Below the pieces are notes generated by a model. That model was given only the letters and a program-made list of their open reading frames with translations. It was not told the DNA's origin and did no database searches. The translations under genes and the position numbers were made by a program. From NCBI GenBank assembly GCA_963169645.1, contig CAUJCO010000012.1, forward strand, positions 62,001-126,000: a stretch of DNA of 64,000 nt, given 5' to 3'. This document shows positions 37,151-46,653 of this stretch, one piece after another. Position 1 is the stretch's first letter. Each line of letters starts with the position of its first letter. Origin of the DNA: Bacteroidota bacterium (lineage in GTDB: Bacteria; Bacteroidota; Bacteroidia; Chitinophagales; JADIYW01).

Positions 37151-37855
37151 ATGCGTTTCAACCTTCTTGATTATCCTGCTGATTTAATCCGTTTATTTTA
37201 TCCAAGAATTTGTGGAGGATGTGAAACTGCATTAGTAAAAGGTGAACAACATTTATGCCTGCATTGCCGCATGGAGTTGCCATTTACCACGTTCGATAAT
37301 ATTAAAGATAATCCGGTTGAACGTATCTTTTATGGGCGAGTGATGTTGGAATTTGCTACTTCATTATTGTTTTTTAGCAAAGGCACCAAAGTGCAACATA
37401 TTTTACATAATATAAAATACAATGAGCGGAAAGAATTGGCCATATTTTTAGGCCATATTTTGGCTCAGCGATTACAACAGAATCCATATTTAAAAGATGT
37501 TTCCGTTATTATTCCGGTTCCGTTGCATCCACAAAAATTACATATTCGCGGTTATAATCAGAGTGCACTTTTTGCGGAAGGGATGCAAGAAGTTTGGAAT
37601 ATACCTATACAAACAAACAACTTGATTCGCATCGCTGAAACAGTCTCTCAAACCAAAAAATCTAAAATAGAAAGATGGGAAAATGTGGAACAAGCGTTTG
37701 TATTAAAAAATCCTGCTGCATTAAAAGATAAACATATTTTATTACTAGATGATGTACTAACAACCGGTGCCACTTTAGAAGCTTGTGCCAGTACAATTCT
37801 TCAAGCAACATCTTGCAAAGTGAGTGTTGCTACTATTGCTTTTGCCATGCAATAG
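37151..37855 (+). CDS. ComF-family phosphoribosyltransferase-like protein
   Basis: The 234-aa protein has an N-terminal four-Cys zinc site (CGGCETAL, CLHCRMELP) and a C-terminal phosphoribosyltransferase fold with the PRPP loop LLLDDVLTTGATLEAC. The middle contains VIIPVPLHPQKLHIRGYNQSA, conserved in ComF. ComF proteins take part in natural transformation in some bacteria; here only membership is supported. It lies 89 nt after radA. Confidence 0.9.
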   Translation: MRFNLLDYPADLIRLFYPRICGGCETALVKGEQHLCLHCRMELPFTTFDNIKDNPVERIFYGRVMLEFATSLLFFSKGTKVQHILHNIKYNERKELAIFLGHILAQRLQQNPYLKDVSVIIPVPLHPQKLHIRGYNQSALFAEGMQEVWNIPIQTNNLIRIAETVSQTKKSKIERWENVEQAFVLKNPAALKDKHILLLDDVLTTGATLEACASTILQATSCKVSVATIAFAMQ

Positions 37856-37876
37856 CAAATAATTGGTATAAATAAT

Positions 37877-37884
37877 TAACTTTG
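37877..37884 (+). promoter_or_regulatory. -7 element TAACTTTG
   Basis: TAACTTTG-tttct-GTG is an exact TAnnTTTG match 5 nt before the GTG of the beta-helix-like gene; same spacing as other candidate leaderless genes here. Confidence 0.5.
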
Positions 37885-37889
37885 TTTCT

Positions 37890-39359
37890 GTGAGACAAAG
37901 TGTTCAAAATACATTTGGAAAAGTTGCATCGTATGGCATGTGTTTAGTGTTACTGAGTATGTGTTTTTTTTCATCTTGTAAAAAAGATAAAATCAATACA
38001 TCTGCTACACTTTCGTTTTCTACAGATACGTTAACATTCGATACATTGTTCTCCACTTTAGGTTCTACTACAAAATCATTCGTTATCCGAAATAATAAAA
38101 AAGAAGCAATTGTAGTATCCAATATTGCATTAGCTGGCGGTACTACCTCATCGTATAGAATTAATGTAGATGGTGTTAGTGGCACTACATTTAATGATAT
38201 TAAAATTCCTGCTAAAGATAGCATTTATGTATTTGTAGAAGTTACCATCAACCCAAATGCAGCCAACTTACCTTTTATTGTAGAAGATTCTATTTTCTTT
38301 TTAACGAACGGACATCACCAACAGGTGCAACTGCAAGCATACGGACAAAATGCCCATTTTTTTAATGCAGATTCTATTGAAAACAATGCTGTTTGGAATG
38401 ATGATTTGCCCTATGTGATATTAAATTATCTGCAAATAAAACCCGGTGCATCACTGACGATTAATGCCGGATGTGATGTGTATTTTGGTGGAGGTGCCGC
38501 AATGATAGTAGAAGGCGATTTGAATATACACGGAACGGACACGTCCAACATGGTAACCTTTAGAGGTGTACGTTTGGATAAAGATGTTGCCGACCGTTTA
38601 TATGATGATTTTCCCGGACAATACGCCGGATTGTTTTTCTTGCGAGGTAGCAGTGGCACAATCGAGTATTTAAAAATGCGCAATTCGTTGTACGGTATCA
38701 ATGTGGGCAATATAAAATCAACAGAAGATGCAGCACAAAATTTGCTGTTGTTGCAAAGTATGAATTTGAGCAATGCACCACTAGTTACCATCGAAAATTC
38801 CAAAATTTACAACCACGCTTTTTATGGCTTATTTGGCTTCTTTGGTCGCATTTATGCCAGCAATACTTTAGTGTATGATTGCGGTAAAAACGTAGTTGGT
38901 TTGTATTGTGGAGGCGATTATGAGTTTTTAAATTGTACATTTTACAACAGAGGTTCTGCTTATATTTCGCATTCTAAAGAGCCTGTTTTTTATGTCAATA
39001 ATTTCTTTGATGCGGTAACTCCAACTATCTTACCGGATACCACAAGAGCCGTTTTTCAAAACTGCATTTTGTATGGTACACTGGAAAATGAAATTGTAGC
39101 ACAAGGAATTGCCAGTAATCCGCATTTACCTGCTTTAGGTTTCTTACATTCGGTAGTAAAAACAGATGTACCCACATCTTCTATCTTTTCCTCTTGTGTA
39201 TATACTGATCCGCTTTTTGTAGATGTTTTTAAGAGCAATTATAAATTGAAATCCAATTCACCGGCAAGTAATATTGGTATTCCGCCGTACCCGACAGTAG
39301 ATATAGATGGCTTTGCACGCAATAATCCGCCGGATGCCGGTGCGTATGAAATACAATAA
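37890..39359 (+). CDS. Putative surface lipoprotein with beta-helix-like domain
   Basis: The 489-aa product has an N-terminal lipoprotein-type signal with Cys at CFFSSCKKDK. It then has an Ig-like region (SFVIRNNKKEAIVVSNIALAGG, IPAKDSIYVFVEVTI) and a middle segment with right-handed parallel beta-helix character (LNIHGTDTSNMVTFRGVRL, GTIEYLKMRNSLYGINVGNI, IENSKIYNHAFYGLFGF, ASNTLVYDCGKNVVGLYCGG). It ends with IDGFARNNPPDAGAYEIQ, the usual close of such proteins. Function unknown. The GTG start gives a good basic n-region; the ATG at 37938 would leave the signal without one. Which is used is unresolved. Confidence 0.72.
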   Translation: MRQSVQNTFGKVASYGMCLVLLSMCFFSSCKKDKINTSATLSFSTDTLTFDTLFSTLGSTTKSFVIRNNKKEAIVVSNIALAGGTTSSYRINVDGVSGTTFNDIKIPAKDSIYVFVEVTINPNAANLPFIVEDSIFFLTNGHHQQVQLQAYGQNAHFFNADSIENNAVWNDDLPYVILNYLQIKPGASLTINAGCDVYFGGGAAMIVEGDLNIHGTDTSNMVTFRGVRLDKDVADRLYDDFPGQYAGLFFLRGSSGTIEYLKMRNSLYGINVGNIKSTEDAAQNLLLLQSMNLSNAPLVTIENSKIYNHAFYGLFGFFGRIYASNTLVYDCGKNVVGLYCGGDYEFLNCTFYNRGSAYISHSKEPVFYVNNFFDAVTPTILPDTTRAVFQNCILYGTLENEIVAQGIASNPHLPALGFLHSVVKTDVPTSSIFSSCVYTDPLFVDVFKSNYKLKSNSPASNIGIPPYPTVDIDGFARNNPPDAGAYEIQ

Positions 39360-39411
39360 AAGAAATAAAAAAAGCCGGCTTCACTTTTTATATTTTTTTG
39401 GCTAACTTGTA

Positions 39412-41694
39412 TTGGTGAAAGCAACCTTGCAAAAATATTTCACGAATATCTATTATAGTTTTCCTATACAATTGTTGATATTACATATCAATAAGCATTT
39501 ATTTGTCTTATTATTTTGGATTTTTTTATTCGCATCTGTATTGCAATTATTTGGTAATAGTTATGGTGTTCCATTATTGTTCTTAGATCCGGAATACGTT
39601 GGACATGTCAATTTTCTAAGTTTCCTTATTGTCGGATTTACAATGGGTGGTTTCATCATGGCATGGAATATGTCTTTTTATATTCTAAACGGATATCGAT
39701 TCCAATTCTTAGCCTCATTTAATAATTCCTTTGCCCATTTTTGTTATAACAATAGCATCATTCCAATTGCTTTCACGATTTTATATATCGTACAAATTGT
39801 AAAATTCCAATATGTAGAAGGCTTGTTTTCTGCCGGAAAAATTACGGTGCACATTCTCGCATTATTGGTCGGGAATATGTTGATGATAATTGCATCCAGT
39901 GTGTTTTTTATGCTCTTTGATCAAGATATTGAATTGTTTTTTAAACGCATAAAAGATAGAGCAAAAAATTCCTTATTAGCAAAGAAGCTTAATCTATTTA
40001 AATCAACGGAACTGCCTGTAAATACAAGTAGTTCCATGCATATTAACAGACAATGGCGTGTGGATACCACCATTACATTTCCATTTAAATTAAATGCCAT
40101 TCGCAATACGGATTATTACGATCAAAAGTTAGTGGATGATGTCTTGTTTCATCATCATCGAAATGCCATTATTTTTCAATTCATTGCTATTGTCGGGTTA
40201 ATTTCATTTGGTCAATTAATAGAACATCCTTTTTTCAGATTGCCTGCAGGCTCTGCCATTTTTCTTATATTTTCTGTGTTGGTAGTATTGTTTTCATTTT
40301 TATCGTTTTGGTTTCGCACGTGGCGAACTATCGTAATTATTGCCATTTTATTTGTAATGAATATTCTGACTCAATATGGTTTAGTAGTTTATAAACACGA
40401 GTTGTACGGATTAAATTATCATACAGAAAAAATAAAATACAATAATGAAGCAGTGAACGATGCTGTTACTAAAAATATGATTGTGCGTGATATTCAACAT
40501 ACACAAAAAATATTGGATAAATGGCATACTAAAATGGTACAACAGTATGGCGAGACTAAGCCAAAGTTGATTTTTATAAACACCGCAGGTGGTGGTTTAA
40601 AAGCTTCTTATTGGACGTTTTATTTGTTGCAAAAATTGGAACAAGCAACGAACCAAAAATTATTTGACCATACCATGTTAATGACCGGAGCATCGGGTGG
40701 AATGATTGGTGCAGCCTATTTTAGAGAATTATATTGGCGGCAAAAACAACATGAAAAAATATCGTATTTAGATACAACATTTTTAAATGACATAGGCTTG
40801 GATATTTTAAACGGAATGGCTACATCTATTGCTACCAATGATATTTTTTATCCATGGCGAAATTATCATTACAAAGGCAATACATATAAAAAAGATAGAG
40901 CCTATATGTTTGATTTAAAATTAAATGAGAATACCAAAAACAGAATGGATAAGTTGTTGTCAACTTATAGCATTCCGGAACAAAATGCCGATATACCTAT
41001 GATGGTAATTGGTGCAACTATTATAAACGATCAACGGTTTTTATTTTTTTCACCGCAACCAATTTCTTATTTGATTAAACCATATATAGAAAATGAACGT
41101 GGTTTTATAGATAATATGTCCACCGATGCCGTAGAGTACATGCGTTACTTTAAAGAAAAAGGTGCCGCAAATATTAATTTTATAGATGCATTACGCACCA
41201 ACTCCACGTATCCGTATATTATGCCGATAGTATATTTGCCTACAATTCCGGAAACCAAAGTCATGGATGCCGGCATTCGAGAAAACACCGGATTGGCTGT
41301 ATCTACTCGCTTTTACAGTGTTTTTAAAGACTGGATTGATGAGCATACAAGCGGAGTAATTTTTATTTCTATAAGAGTAGATAATAAATTACATCAATTT
41401 GACGAACAGAAAAAAACAACCTATATCAACGAGTTGTTGTCGCCGATTGGAAGTATTTTTAATAACTTTTTACTCTTGCAAGATTATAATGCCGACATCA
41501 GTTTTTCTTATTTAGAAAATGAAAGTAAAACAGATATTAATGTATTGAATTTTAATTACGATCAATCTAATAAAAGAAAAAAAGCATCGATGAGTTGGCA
41601 TTTAACCAATGATGAAAAACGAGATATTCGCAATGCATTTTCGCAACAAAATAATCAGGAAATGTTAGCAAAGCTGAAGGCCTTATTACAGTGA
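39412..41694 (+). CDS. Membrane-anchored patatin-like phospholipase
   Basis: The 760-aa protein has several hydrophobic helices in the first about 330 residues (LFVLLFWIFLFASVLQLFG, FLSFLIVGFTMGGFIMAW and others) and a patatin domain after them. The oxyanion glycine motif is NTAGGGLKASYW (about residue 390), the nucleophile elbow GASGG (about 425) and the catalytic Asp lies in VMDAGIRENTG (about 619). It should hydrolyse acyl esters at the membrane. It differs from PlpD-type patatins, which carry a barrel. The start is TTG or GTG at the ORF opening. It overlaps the convergent rlmD by 9 nt. Confidence 0.82.
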   Translation: MVKATLQKYFTNIYYSFPIQLLILHINKHLFVLLFWIFLFASVLQLFGNSYGVPLLFLDPEYVGHVNFLSFLIVGFTMGGFIMAWNMSFYILNGYRFQFLASFNNSFAHFCYNNSIIPIAFTILYIVQIVKFQYVEGLFSAGKITVHILALLVGNMLMIIASSVFFMLFDQDIELFFKRIKDRAKNSLLAKKLNLFKSTELPVNTSSSMHINRQWRVDTTITFPFKLNAIRNTDYYDQKLVDDVLFHHHRNAIIFQFIAIVGLISFGQLIEHPFFRLPAGSAIFLIFSVLVVLFSFLSFWFRTWRTIVIIAILFVMNILTQYGLVVYKHELYGLNYHTEKIKYNNEAVNDAVTKNMIVRDIQHTQKILDKWHTKMVQQYGETKPKLIFINTAGGGLKASYWTFYLLQKLEQATNQKLFDHTMLMTGASGGMIGAAYFRELYWRQKQHEKISYLDTTFLNDIGLDILNGMATSIATNDIFYPWRNYHYKGNTYKKDRAYMFDLKLNENTKNRMDKLLSTYSIPEQNADIPMMVIGATIINDQRFLFFSPQPISYLIKPYIENERGFIDNMSTDAVEYMRYFKEKGAANINFIDALRTNSTYPYIMPIVYLPTIPETKVMDAGIRENTGLAVSTRFYSVFKDWIDEHTSGVIFISIRVDNKLHQFDEQKKTTYINELLSPIGSIFNNFLLLQDYNADISFSYLENESKTDINVLNFNYDQSNKRKKASMSWHLTNDEKRDIRNAFSQQNNQEMLAKLKALLQ

Positions 41695-43104
41695 TTCTTT
41701 TAATTCCAATAACACTACATTCTCAATATGATAGGTATGCGGAAACATATCTACGGCTTGGCTTTTCACAATTTTATATTTTTCGGAAAACAATAAAACA
41801 TCACGTGCTTGTGTAGATGGATTGCAACTAACATACACTAATTTTTTGGGTGCAGCTTGTAGCAATACTTGAATAACATCTTCATGTAAACCGGCTCTCG
41901 GAGGGTCAAGTACTACAATGTCCGGCATTCCATGCGTTTCAATAAAAGTTTCTTTTAAGATATCTTCACAAGTACCCACATGAAAAACGGTGTTTTCAAT
42001 TTTATTTAAAGTAGCATTGTATTGTGCATCTATAATAGCATCCGGAATTTGCTCAATGCCTACAACTTTTTTACAATTTTGGGCAATGTATAATGCGATA
42101 CTTCCCGTGCCACAATACAAATCATACACGATATCATTTTTGCTAAAATTCCCGAAATCTTTTACAATATCGTACAAGCGTTTAGCTTGTTTACTATTAG
42201 TTTGAAAAAAGGATTTTGTACTGATTTTATATTGAATATCTCCGAGTTGTTCTATGATGAAATTTCTTCCGTGAAATGTAATAACATCTTGGTCGTAAAT
42301 GGTGTCGTTTTTTTTCGTGTTTATGATATAATTCAGCGATGTAATAAATGGAAATTGATGTTGTATAAACGACATTAATTGCTCAATTTTTTCTATATCC
42401 TTTTCAGCAAAACAAACGGTAACCATCCATTCGTTTATAGTTGTATTTCGGAAGATGAGATTGCGTAATAATCCTTCGTGAAATTTTAAATTATAGAATG
42501 TGTAATTATGTTGTATGGCAAAATCATAAATAGCATTTCTAATCTGATTTACTTTTTCATCTTGTAAAAAGCATTTATCTATTTGTAAAATAGAAGCAAA
42601 GTTTCCGGCGGTATGAAAACCTAAAGCATTTCGGTTAAAAGATTCGCCACTTTCAATTTGTTCTTTGGTCAACCACACGCGATTGGAAAACGTAAACTCC
42701 AATTTATTTCTATAATAGATTGTCTCATCACAACCCAAAATTGGTAAGTTGTCTTCGAGTTCGGTTTTTCCTATTCTACGAAAAGCATCTTCTACCAACT
42801 TTTGTTTCATAACTGTTTGATACGTGTAGTCAACATGTTGCCATTTACAACCACCACAAGTACCGAAGTGTGCACAAAAGTAATCTACGCGATGCGAAGA
42901 TGCTTGCACCAATTGGTTGATTTCTGCCATCGCATAATCTTTTTTCTTTTTGATTATTTTGGCATTTACGACATCACCCGGAATAGCTTTCTCAATAAAA
43001 ACCACAAAATTATCGACTCTTGCTAAGCCTTTCCCTTCCGCAGCAATATCGGTAACGGAAACATTTTCCAACATAGCATAGTCTGTTTTTTTCTTTCTTC
43101 GCAT
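41686..43104 (-). CDS. rlmD: 23S rRNA (uracil-C5)-methyltransferase RlmD-type
   Basis: The 472-aa enzyme has an N-terminal TRAM domain (VSVTDIAAEGKGLARVDNFVVF), a Cys-rich iron-sulfur-type site (CAHFGTCGGCKWQH) and a C-terminal class I methyltransferase (VYDLYCGTGSIALYIA, DIVVLDPPRAGLHE) with the catalytic LVYVSCNPSTQARD. It methylates uracil at C5 in rRNA or tRNA; RlmD and TrmA/RumB paralogues cannot be fully separated by eye, but TRAM plus the Cys cluster favour RlmD. Confidence 0.88.
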   Translation of the reverse strand: MRRKKKTDYAMLENVSVTDIAAEGKGLARVDNFVVFIEKAIPGDVVNAKIIKKKKDYAMAEINQLVQASSHRVDYFCAHFGTCGGCKWQHVDYTYQTVMKQKLVEDAFRRIGKTELEDNLPILGCDETIYYRNKLEFTFSNRVWLTKEQIESGESFNRNALGFHTAGNFASILQIDKCFLQDEKVNQIRNAIYDFAIQHNYTFYNLKFHEGLLRNLIFRNTTINEWMVTVCFAEKDIEKIEQLMSFIQHQFPFITSLNYIINTKKNDTIYDQDVITFHGRNFIIEQLGDIQYKISTKSFFQTNSKQAKRLYDIVKDFGNFSKNDIVYDLYCGTGSIALYIAQNCKKVVGIEQIPDAIIDAQYNATLNKIENTVFHVGTCEDILKETFIETHGMPDIVVLDPPRAGLHEDVIQVLLQAAPKKLVYVSCNPSTQARDVLLFSEKYKIVKSQAVDMFPHTYHIENVVLLELKESL

Positions 43105-43181
43105 CGTCCTTAAATCTTGTTAAAATTTAGCAAATAAATGTAGTTTGAAAGTTCAATTTGGTAAAGTAGAATTAATTTCTA

Positions 43182-43189
43182 TATTTTTG
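43182..43189 (+). promoter_or_regulatory. -7 element TATTTTTG of first SurA-like gene
   Basis: TATTTTTG matches TAnnTTTG, 16 nt before the ATG; the second SurA-like gene has the same 16-nt spacing. Confidence 0.55.
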
Positions 43190-43205
43190 TTTAAAACCTT
43201 TTTGT

Positions 43206-45143
43206 ATGCAAAAAATTCTACATTGCTCGTTCTTGCTCTCTTTTTTATGTGTTTCCATGATGATAAAAGCACAAAATGAAGTTTTGTTCCAAATTGGAGA
43301 TACAAAAGTAAAGAAATCTGAGTTCGAATACATCTACAAAAAAAATAATTTCAATAATAAAGCTGATTTTTCCAAAAAATCGTTGGAAGATTACTTGAAG
43401 TTATATGTCAATTTCCGACTTAAAGTAAAAGAAGCAACAGCACTCGGTATTGATACAACAGACCAATTTAAAAGTGAATTATCTAAATACGAACAACAAT
43501 TATTGGATTCTTATGTAGATAAAGAAATCATGCAAAAGCTGATACAGCAAGAGTATGAACGTTCTAAAACAGATGTACATTTAAGTCATGTTTTTTTCAA
43601 AGTTTCCAATGTTGTGCAAACGGATTCTATAAAAAATAAATGTATCGCTTTGGTAAAGCAAATTAAAGATGGACTTCCCTTTGCAGAAGCAGCCAAGCAA
43701 TCCGATGATTCGAAGACTGCCGGCCATGCCGGTAATTTAGGCTGGTTTAATAGTTATCAAATTGCATTGCCTGAAATTGAAGAGGCTGCGTATACATTAA
43801 AAGTAGGTCAGATTTCTGAGCCTATCCGCACGCGATTAGGTTATCATATTCTTCGTTTAGATGAAACTAGAAAAGCACGGCCACAATTAAAAGTTGCCAT
43901 TATAAAACAATATTTACCTATTGATGAAAATGATGCCAATACGGCAAAAATGATAGCAGATTCTGTGCAAGCCGCATACACAAAATTAAAAGCCGGAATG
44001 CCTTTTGAAAAAGTAGTGGAACAATATAGCCAAGATGAAACTTCTGTACTAAATAAAGGTGTTTTAGGTTGGTTTGGGATAAATAAATATGCAGCAGTAT
44101 TTGAGGAAACTGCGTATGCATTGAAAGATGGTGAATTTTCCAAACCATTTAAAACAAATACAGCTTGGTATATTATTAAGCGGTTAGAAACCGCCAAAGA
44201 AATGAGCTATAACGAATCTTCTTCCGTATTAAAATCCAAGCTTGCAGGCTTACCTGTTTATGCGTACGAAATACAAAAATTCTTGAAACGTTTGGATGCG
44301 AAATTCAATGTGCAAAATTATCCGGAAGTACAACAAAACTTGAGACAACGATTGATAGAGTTTAGTCAGAAAACGCCATTTGTTTTTCGCGATACAGCAA
44401 CGGCAAAAACTATTTTAAAAATAGGAAATCGTACCATTACAGAAAATGATTTAGGTAAAATCATCCAACAAAATTATTACACAACAATAACAAAACAAGG
44501 TGAAGATAAATACGATGCACTGATAAAAAATGCACTTCAGCAAGTTTATTTTGATTATTATAAAGAAGATGTTAAAACAAATAATGAAGAATACAAAACA
44601 TTGATGAATGAGTATAAAAATGGAATTATGATTTTCACTTTGTCTGAAAATTATGTTTGGAATAAAGCATCAGAAGATACACTTGGGTTGAAAAAATATT
44701 ATGATGAACATACCGACCTATTTGCATTAAAAAATAGAGCAACCATTCGCACATTTACAATTGCTACGGCAACACAAGCACAAAAAGTAACGACACTTTT
44801 AAAGCAACATAAAAATATGGACGATGATGCACTTTTGTCCATCTTTAAAAATTCAGGATTAAAAGAGGTGAAAATTCAATCGCAAGTGTTAGATGAGACC
44901 AAAACCAACCTCAATGTAAAAACAGAAAGCATTAGCCAACCTAAGTTAATAGATAAAAAATATAGTATTACACAAGTGATGCAACCACAGCCGGCACGTT
45001 CCACAACGTATAGTGAAAGTAAAGGATATGTAGTGGCTGCGTATCAAGAATTTTTGGAAAATAAATGGTTGGATACACTGAAACAAAAATATCCGGTACA
45101 AATAAATAATGCGGTTTTGGAGAGTTTGGTTAAAAAACCTTAA
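43206..45143 (+). CDS. Periplasmic SurA-like parvulin peptidyl-prolyl isomerase (large)
   Basis: The 645-aa protein has a signal peptide (MQKILHCSFLLSFLCVSMMIKA) and an N-terminal helical chaperone segment (KKSEFEYIYKKNNFNNKADF). Two parvulin domains follow, at about residues 120-220 (HLSHVFFKV, LGWFNSYQIALPEIEEAAYTL, GYHILRLDET) and 245-345 (LGWFGINKYAAVFEETAYAL, AWYIIKRLET). A long C-terminal region is helical. It probably chaperones outer-membrane or T9SS proteins. It stands in tandem with a second, shorter SurA-like gene. Confidence 0.87.
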   Translation: MQKILHCSFLLSFLCVSMMIKAQNEVLFQIGDTKVKKSEFEYIYKKNNFNNKADFSKKSLEDYLKLYVNFRLKVKEATALGIDTTDQFKSELSKYEQQLLDSYVDKEIMQKLIQQEYERSKTDVHLSHVFFKVSNVVQTDSIKNKCIALVKQIKDGLPFAEAAKQSDDSKTAGHAGNLGWFNSYQIALPEIEEAAYTLKVGQISEPIRTRLGYHILRLDETRKARPQLKVAIIKQYLPIDENDANTAKMIADSVQAAYTKLKAGMPFEKVVEQYSQDETSVLNKGVLGWFGINKYAAVFEETAYALKDGEFSKPFKTNTAWYIIKRLETAKEMSYNESSSVLKSKLAGLPVYAYEIQKFLKRLDAKFNVQNYPEVQQNLRQRLIEFSQKTPFVFRDTATAKTILKIGNRTITENDLGKIIQQNYYTTITKQGEDKYDALIKNALQQVYFDYYKEDVKTNNEEYKTLMNEYKNGIMIFTLSENYVWNKASEDTLGLKKYYDEHTDLFALKNRATIRTFTIATATQAQKVTTLLKQHKNMDDDALLSIFKNSGLKEVKIQSQVLDETKTNLNVKTESISQPKLIDKKYSITQVMQPQPARSTTYSESKGYVVAAYQEFLENKWLDTLKQKYPVQINNAVLESLVKKP

Positions 45144-45204
45144 TGCAACTTGCTCTGTAAGTCAAAATCCATTCTTTTTTATACTATACTACGGCACATT
45201 TTTG

Positions 45205-45212
45205 TACATTTG
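45205..45212 (+). promoter_or_regulatory. -7 element TACATTTG of second SurA-like gene
   Basis: TACATTTG matches TAnnTTTG exactly, 16 nt before the ATG at 45229. It lies inside the longer ORF-track version, which is therefore rejected. Confidence 0.6.
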
Positions 45213-45228
45213 CAACTCAATTCATATA

Positions 45229-46578
45229 ATGAAAAAACTAAGTTTACTTTTCTTTTTTGTAGCACTTGTACAGGGTTTATTTGCTGCCGATTCTACACAG
45301 CGTGTTTTATTAGATAAAATTGATGCGATTGTCAATGATAAAATCATCTTAGCATCCGATATCGAAAACCAATTAGATTTATTAAACCTGCGAGGTGAAG
45401 ATGAAGCAAAAAGTCGTTGCCAATTGATGGAGCAAATTGTATATAACAAAATGTTGACCACTCAAGCCTTACGCGATAGTTTACCATTATCGGATGAAGA
45501 AGTAGAAGACGAGTTGAGCAGAAAAATAAACTATTTCATTAGTGTTGCAGGTTCACAAGAAGCATTTGAAGAATATTATCATAAAACCGTAGAACAAATC
45601 AAAGAGGATTATAGAGATGATATTAAAGAACAAATGTTGGCATCCAGGATGCGTAATAAAATTGTAGGTGATATCAAAGTAACACCATCTGAAGTGAAAA
45701 CATTCTTTGATAAAATACCGAAAGACAGTTTGCCTTATTTTGATGCTACGGTAGAAATTCAACAAATCGTGATGAAACCACGTGTTTCGGATGAGCAAAA
45801 AGAAGCTGCAAGAGCAAAAGCGAAAGAATTATTGGAACGTTTAAAAAATGGTGAAAGTTTTGATTTATTAGCCGGCTTATATTCTCACGATTTAGGCTCG
45901 GCACAACAAGGTGGCTTGTTAGATTGGGCACCACGAGGCACTTATGTGAAAGAGTTTGAAGGTGCCGCATTCAAATTAAAAGCAGGCGATTTAAGCGATA
46001 TCGTAGAAACACCTTTTGGCTATCACATCATACAAATGGTAGAACGAAGAGGCGATATGATACAAGTGAAACACATCCTTATTCGTCCACAAACCACTTC
46101 TAAAGATGCTGAGTACGCACAATTAAAATTAGATTCCGTTCGCAATGATATTGTAGAAAATAAAATCTCTTTTTTTGATGCCGTGAAAAAATATTCACAA
46201 GACGAACAATCTAAAAATGTAGGTGGATTTTTATTAAATATGGAAACAGGCGGTACGGTAATGGAAGTGAATAAAATAGATGCTCAATTGTATAATATTA
46301 TTGACACACTTACCATCGGAAATATTACACATCCAATCATGTATCAAGACAACGACGGCACACCGGCGTTCCGAATTTTAAAGATGGTTTCCAAAACAGA
46401 ACCACACGTTGCCGATATAAAAATTGATTACGACAAAATGCAAAACGCCGCTAAATCTGATAAAGAAGAGCAAGTATTGAAACAATGGTATGAACGCAAC
46501 AGAAAGAAAACCTATTTAATGATTAGCGACCATTATAAAGATTGCGAGGAATTGAAAACATTAATGTCAACGAATTAA
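45229..46578 (+). CDS. surA: SurA-like periplasmic chaperone/peptidyl-prolyl isomerase
   Basis: The 449-aa protein has a signal peptide (MKKLSLLFFFVALVQGLFA), then the SurA N-terminal core (LLDKIDAIVNDKIILASDIENQL) and two parvulin domains: the first contains LYSHDLGSAQQGGLLDWAPRG and FGYHIIQMVE; the second contains IQVKHILIRPQ and KKYSQDEQSKNVGGFLLNME. This is the usual SurA layout. It helps barrel proteins reach the outer membrane. The start at 45229 is chosen because it opens a signal peptide and follows a promoter. Confidence 0.92.
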   Translation: MKKLSLLFFFVALVQGLFAADSTQRVLLDKIDAIVNDKIILASDIENQLDLLNLRGEDEAKSRCQLMEQIVYNKMLTTQALRDSLPLSDEEVEDELSRKINYFISVAGSQEAFEEYYHKTVEQIKEDYRDDIKEQMLASRMRNKIVGDIKVTPSEVKTFFDKIPKDSLPYFDATVEIQQIVMKPRVSDEQKEAARAKAKELLERLKNGESFDLLAGLYSHDLGSAQQGGLLDWAPRGTYVKEFEGAAFKLKAGDLSDIVETPFGYHIIQMVERRGDMIQVKHILIRPQTTSKDAEYAQLKLDSVRNDIVENKISFFDAVKKYSQDEQSKNVGGFLLNMETGGTVMEVNKIDAQLYNIIDTLTIGNITHPIMYQDNDGTPAFRILKMVSKTEPHVADIKIDYDKMQNAAKSDKEEQVLKQWYERNRKKTYLMISDHYKDCEELKTLMSTN

Positions 46579-46653
46579 AAAGCATTTTCCGTTTTTTTGC
46601 TGTTGATGAGTTTCATTTTTCATTACCAAATAACATCTAACCAAACCAAACGC

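Noticed and set aside
39376-39385. Palindrome AAGCCGGCTT after the beta-helix gene
   Set aside because: Too short to form a stable hairpin with a loop; T-rich sequence follows but the stem would be about three pairs.
45109-45228. Upstream 40 residues of the ORF-track SurA-like gene
   Set aside because: They contain the promoter TACATTTG and precede a clear signal peptide start.
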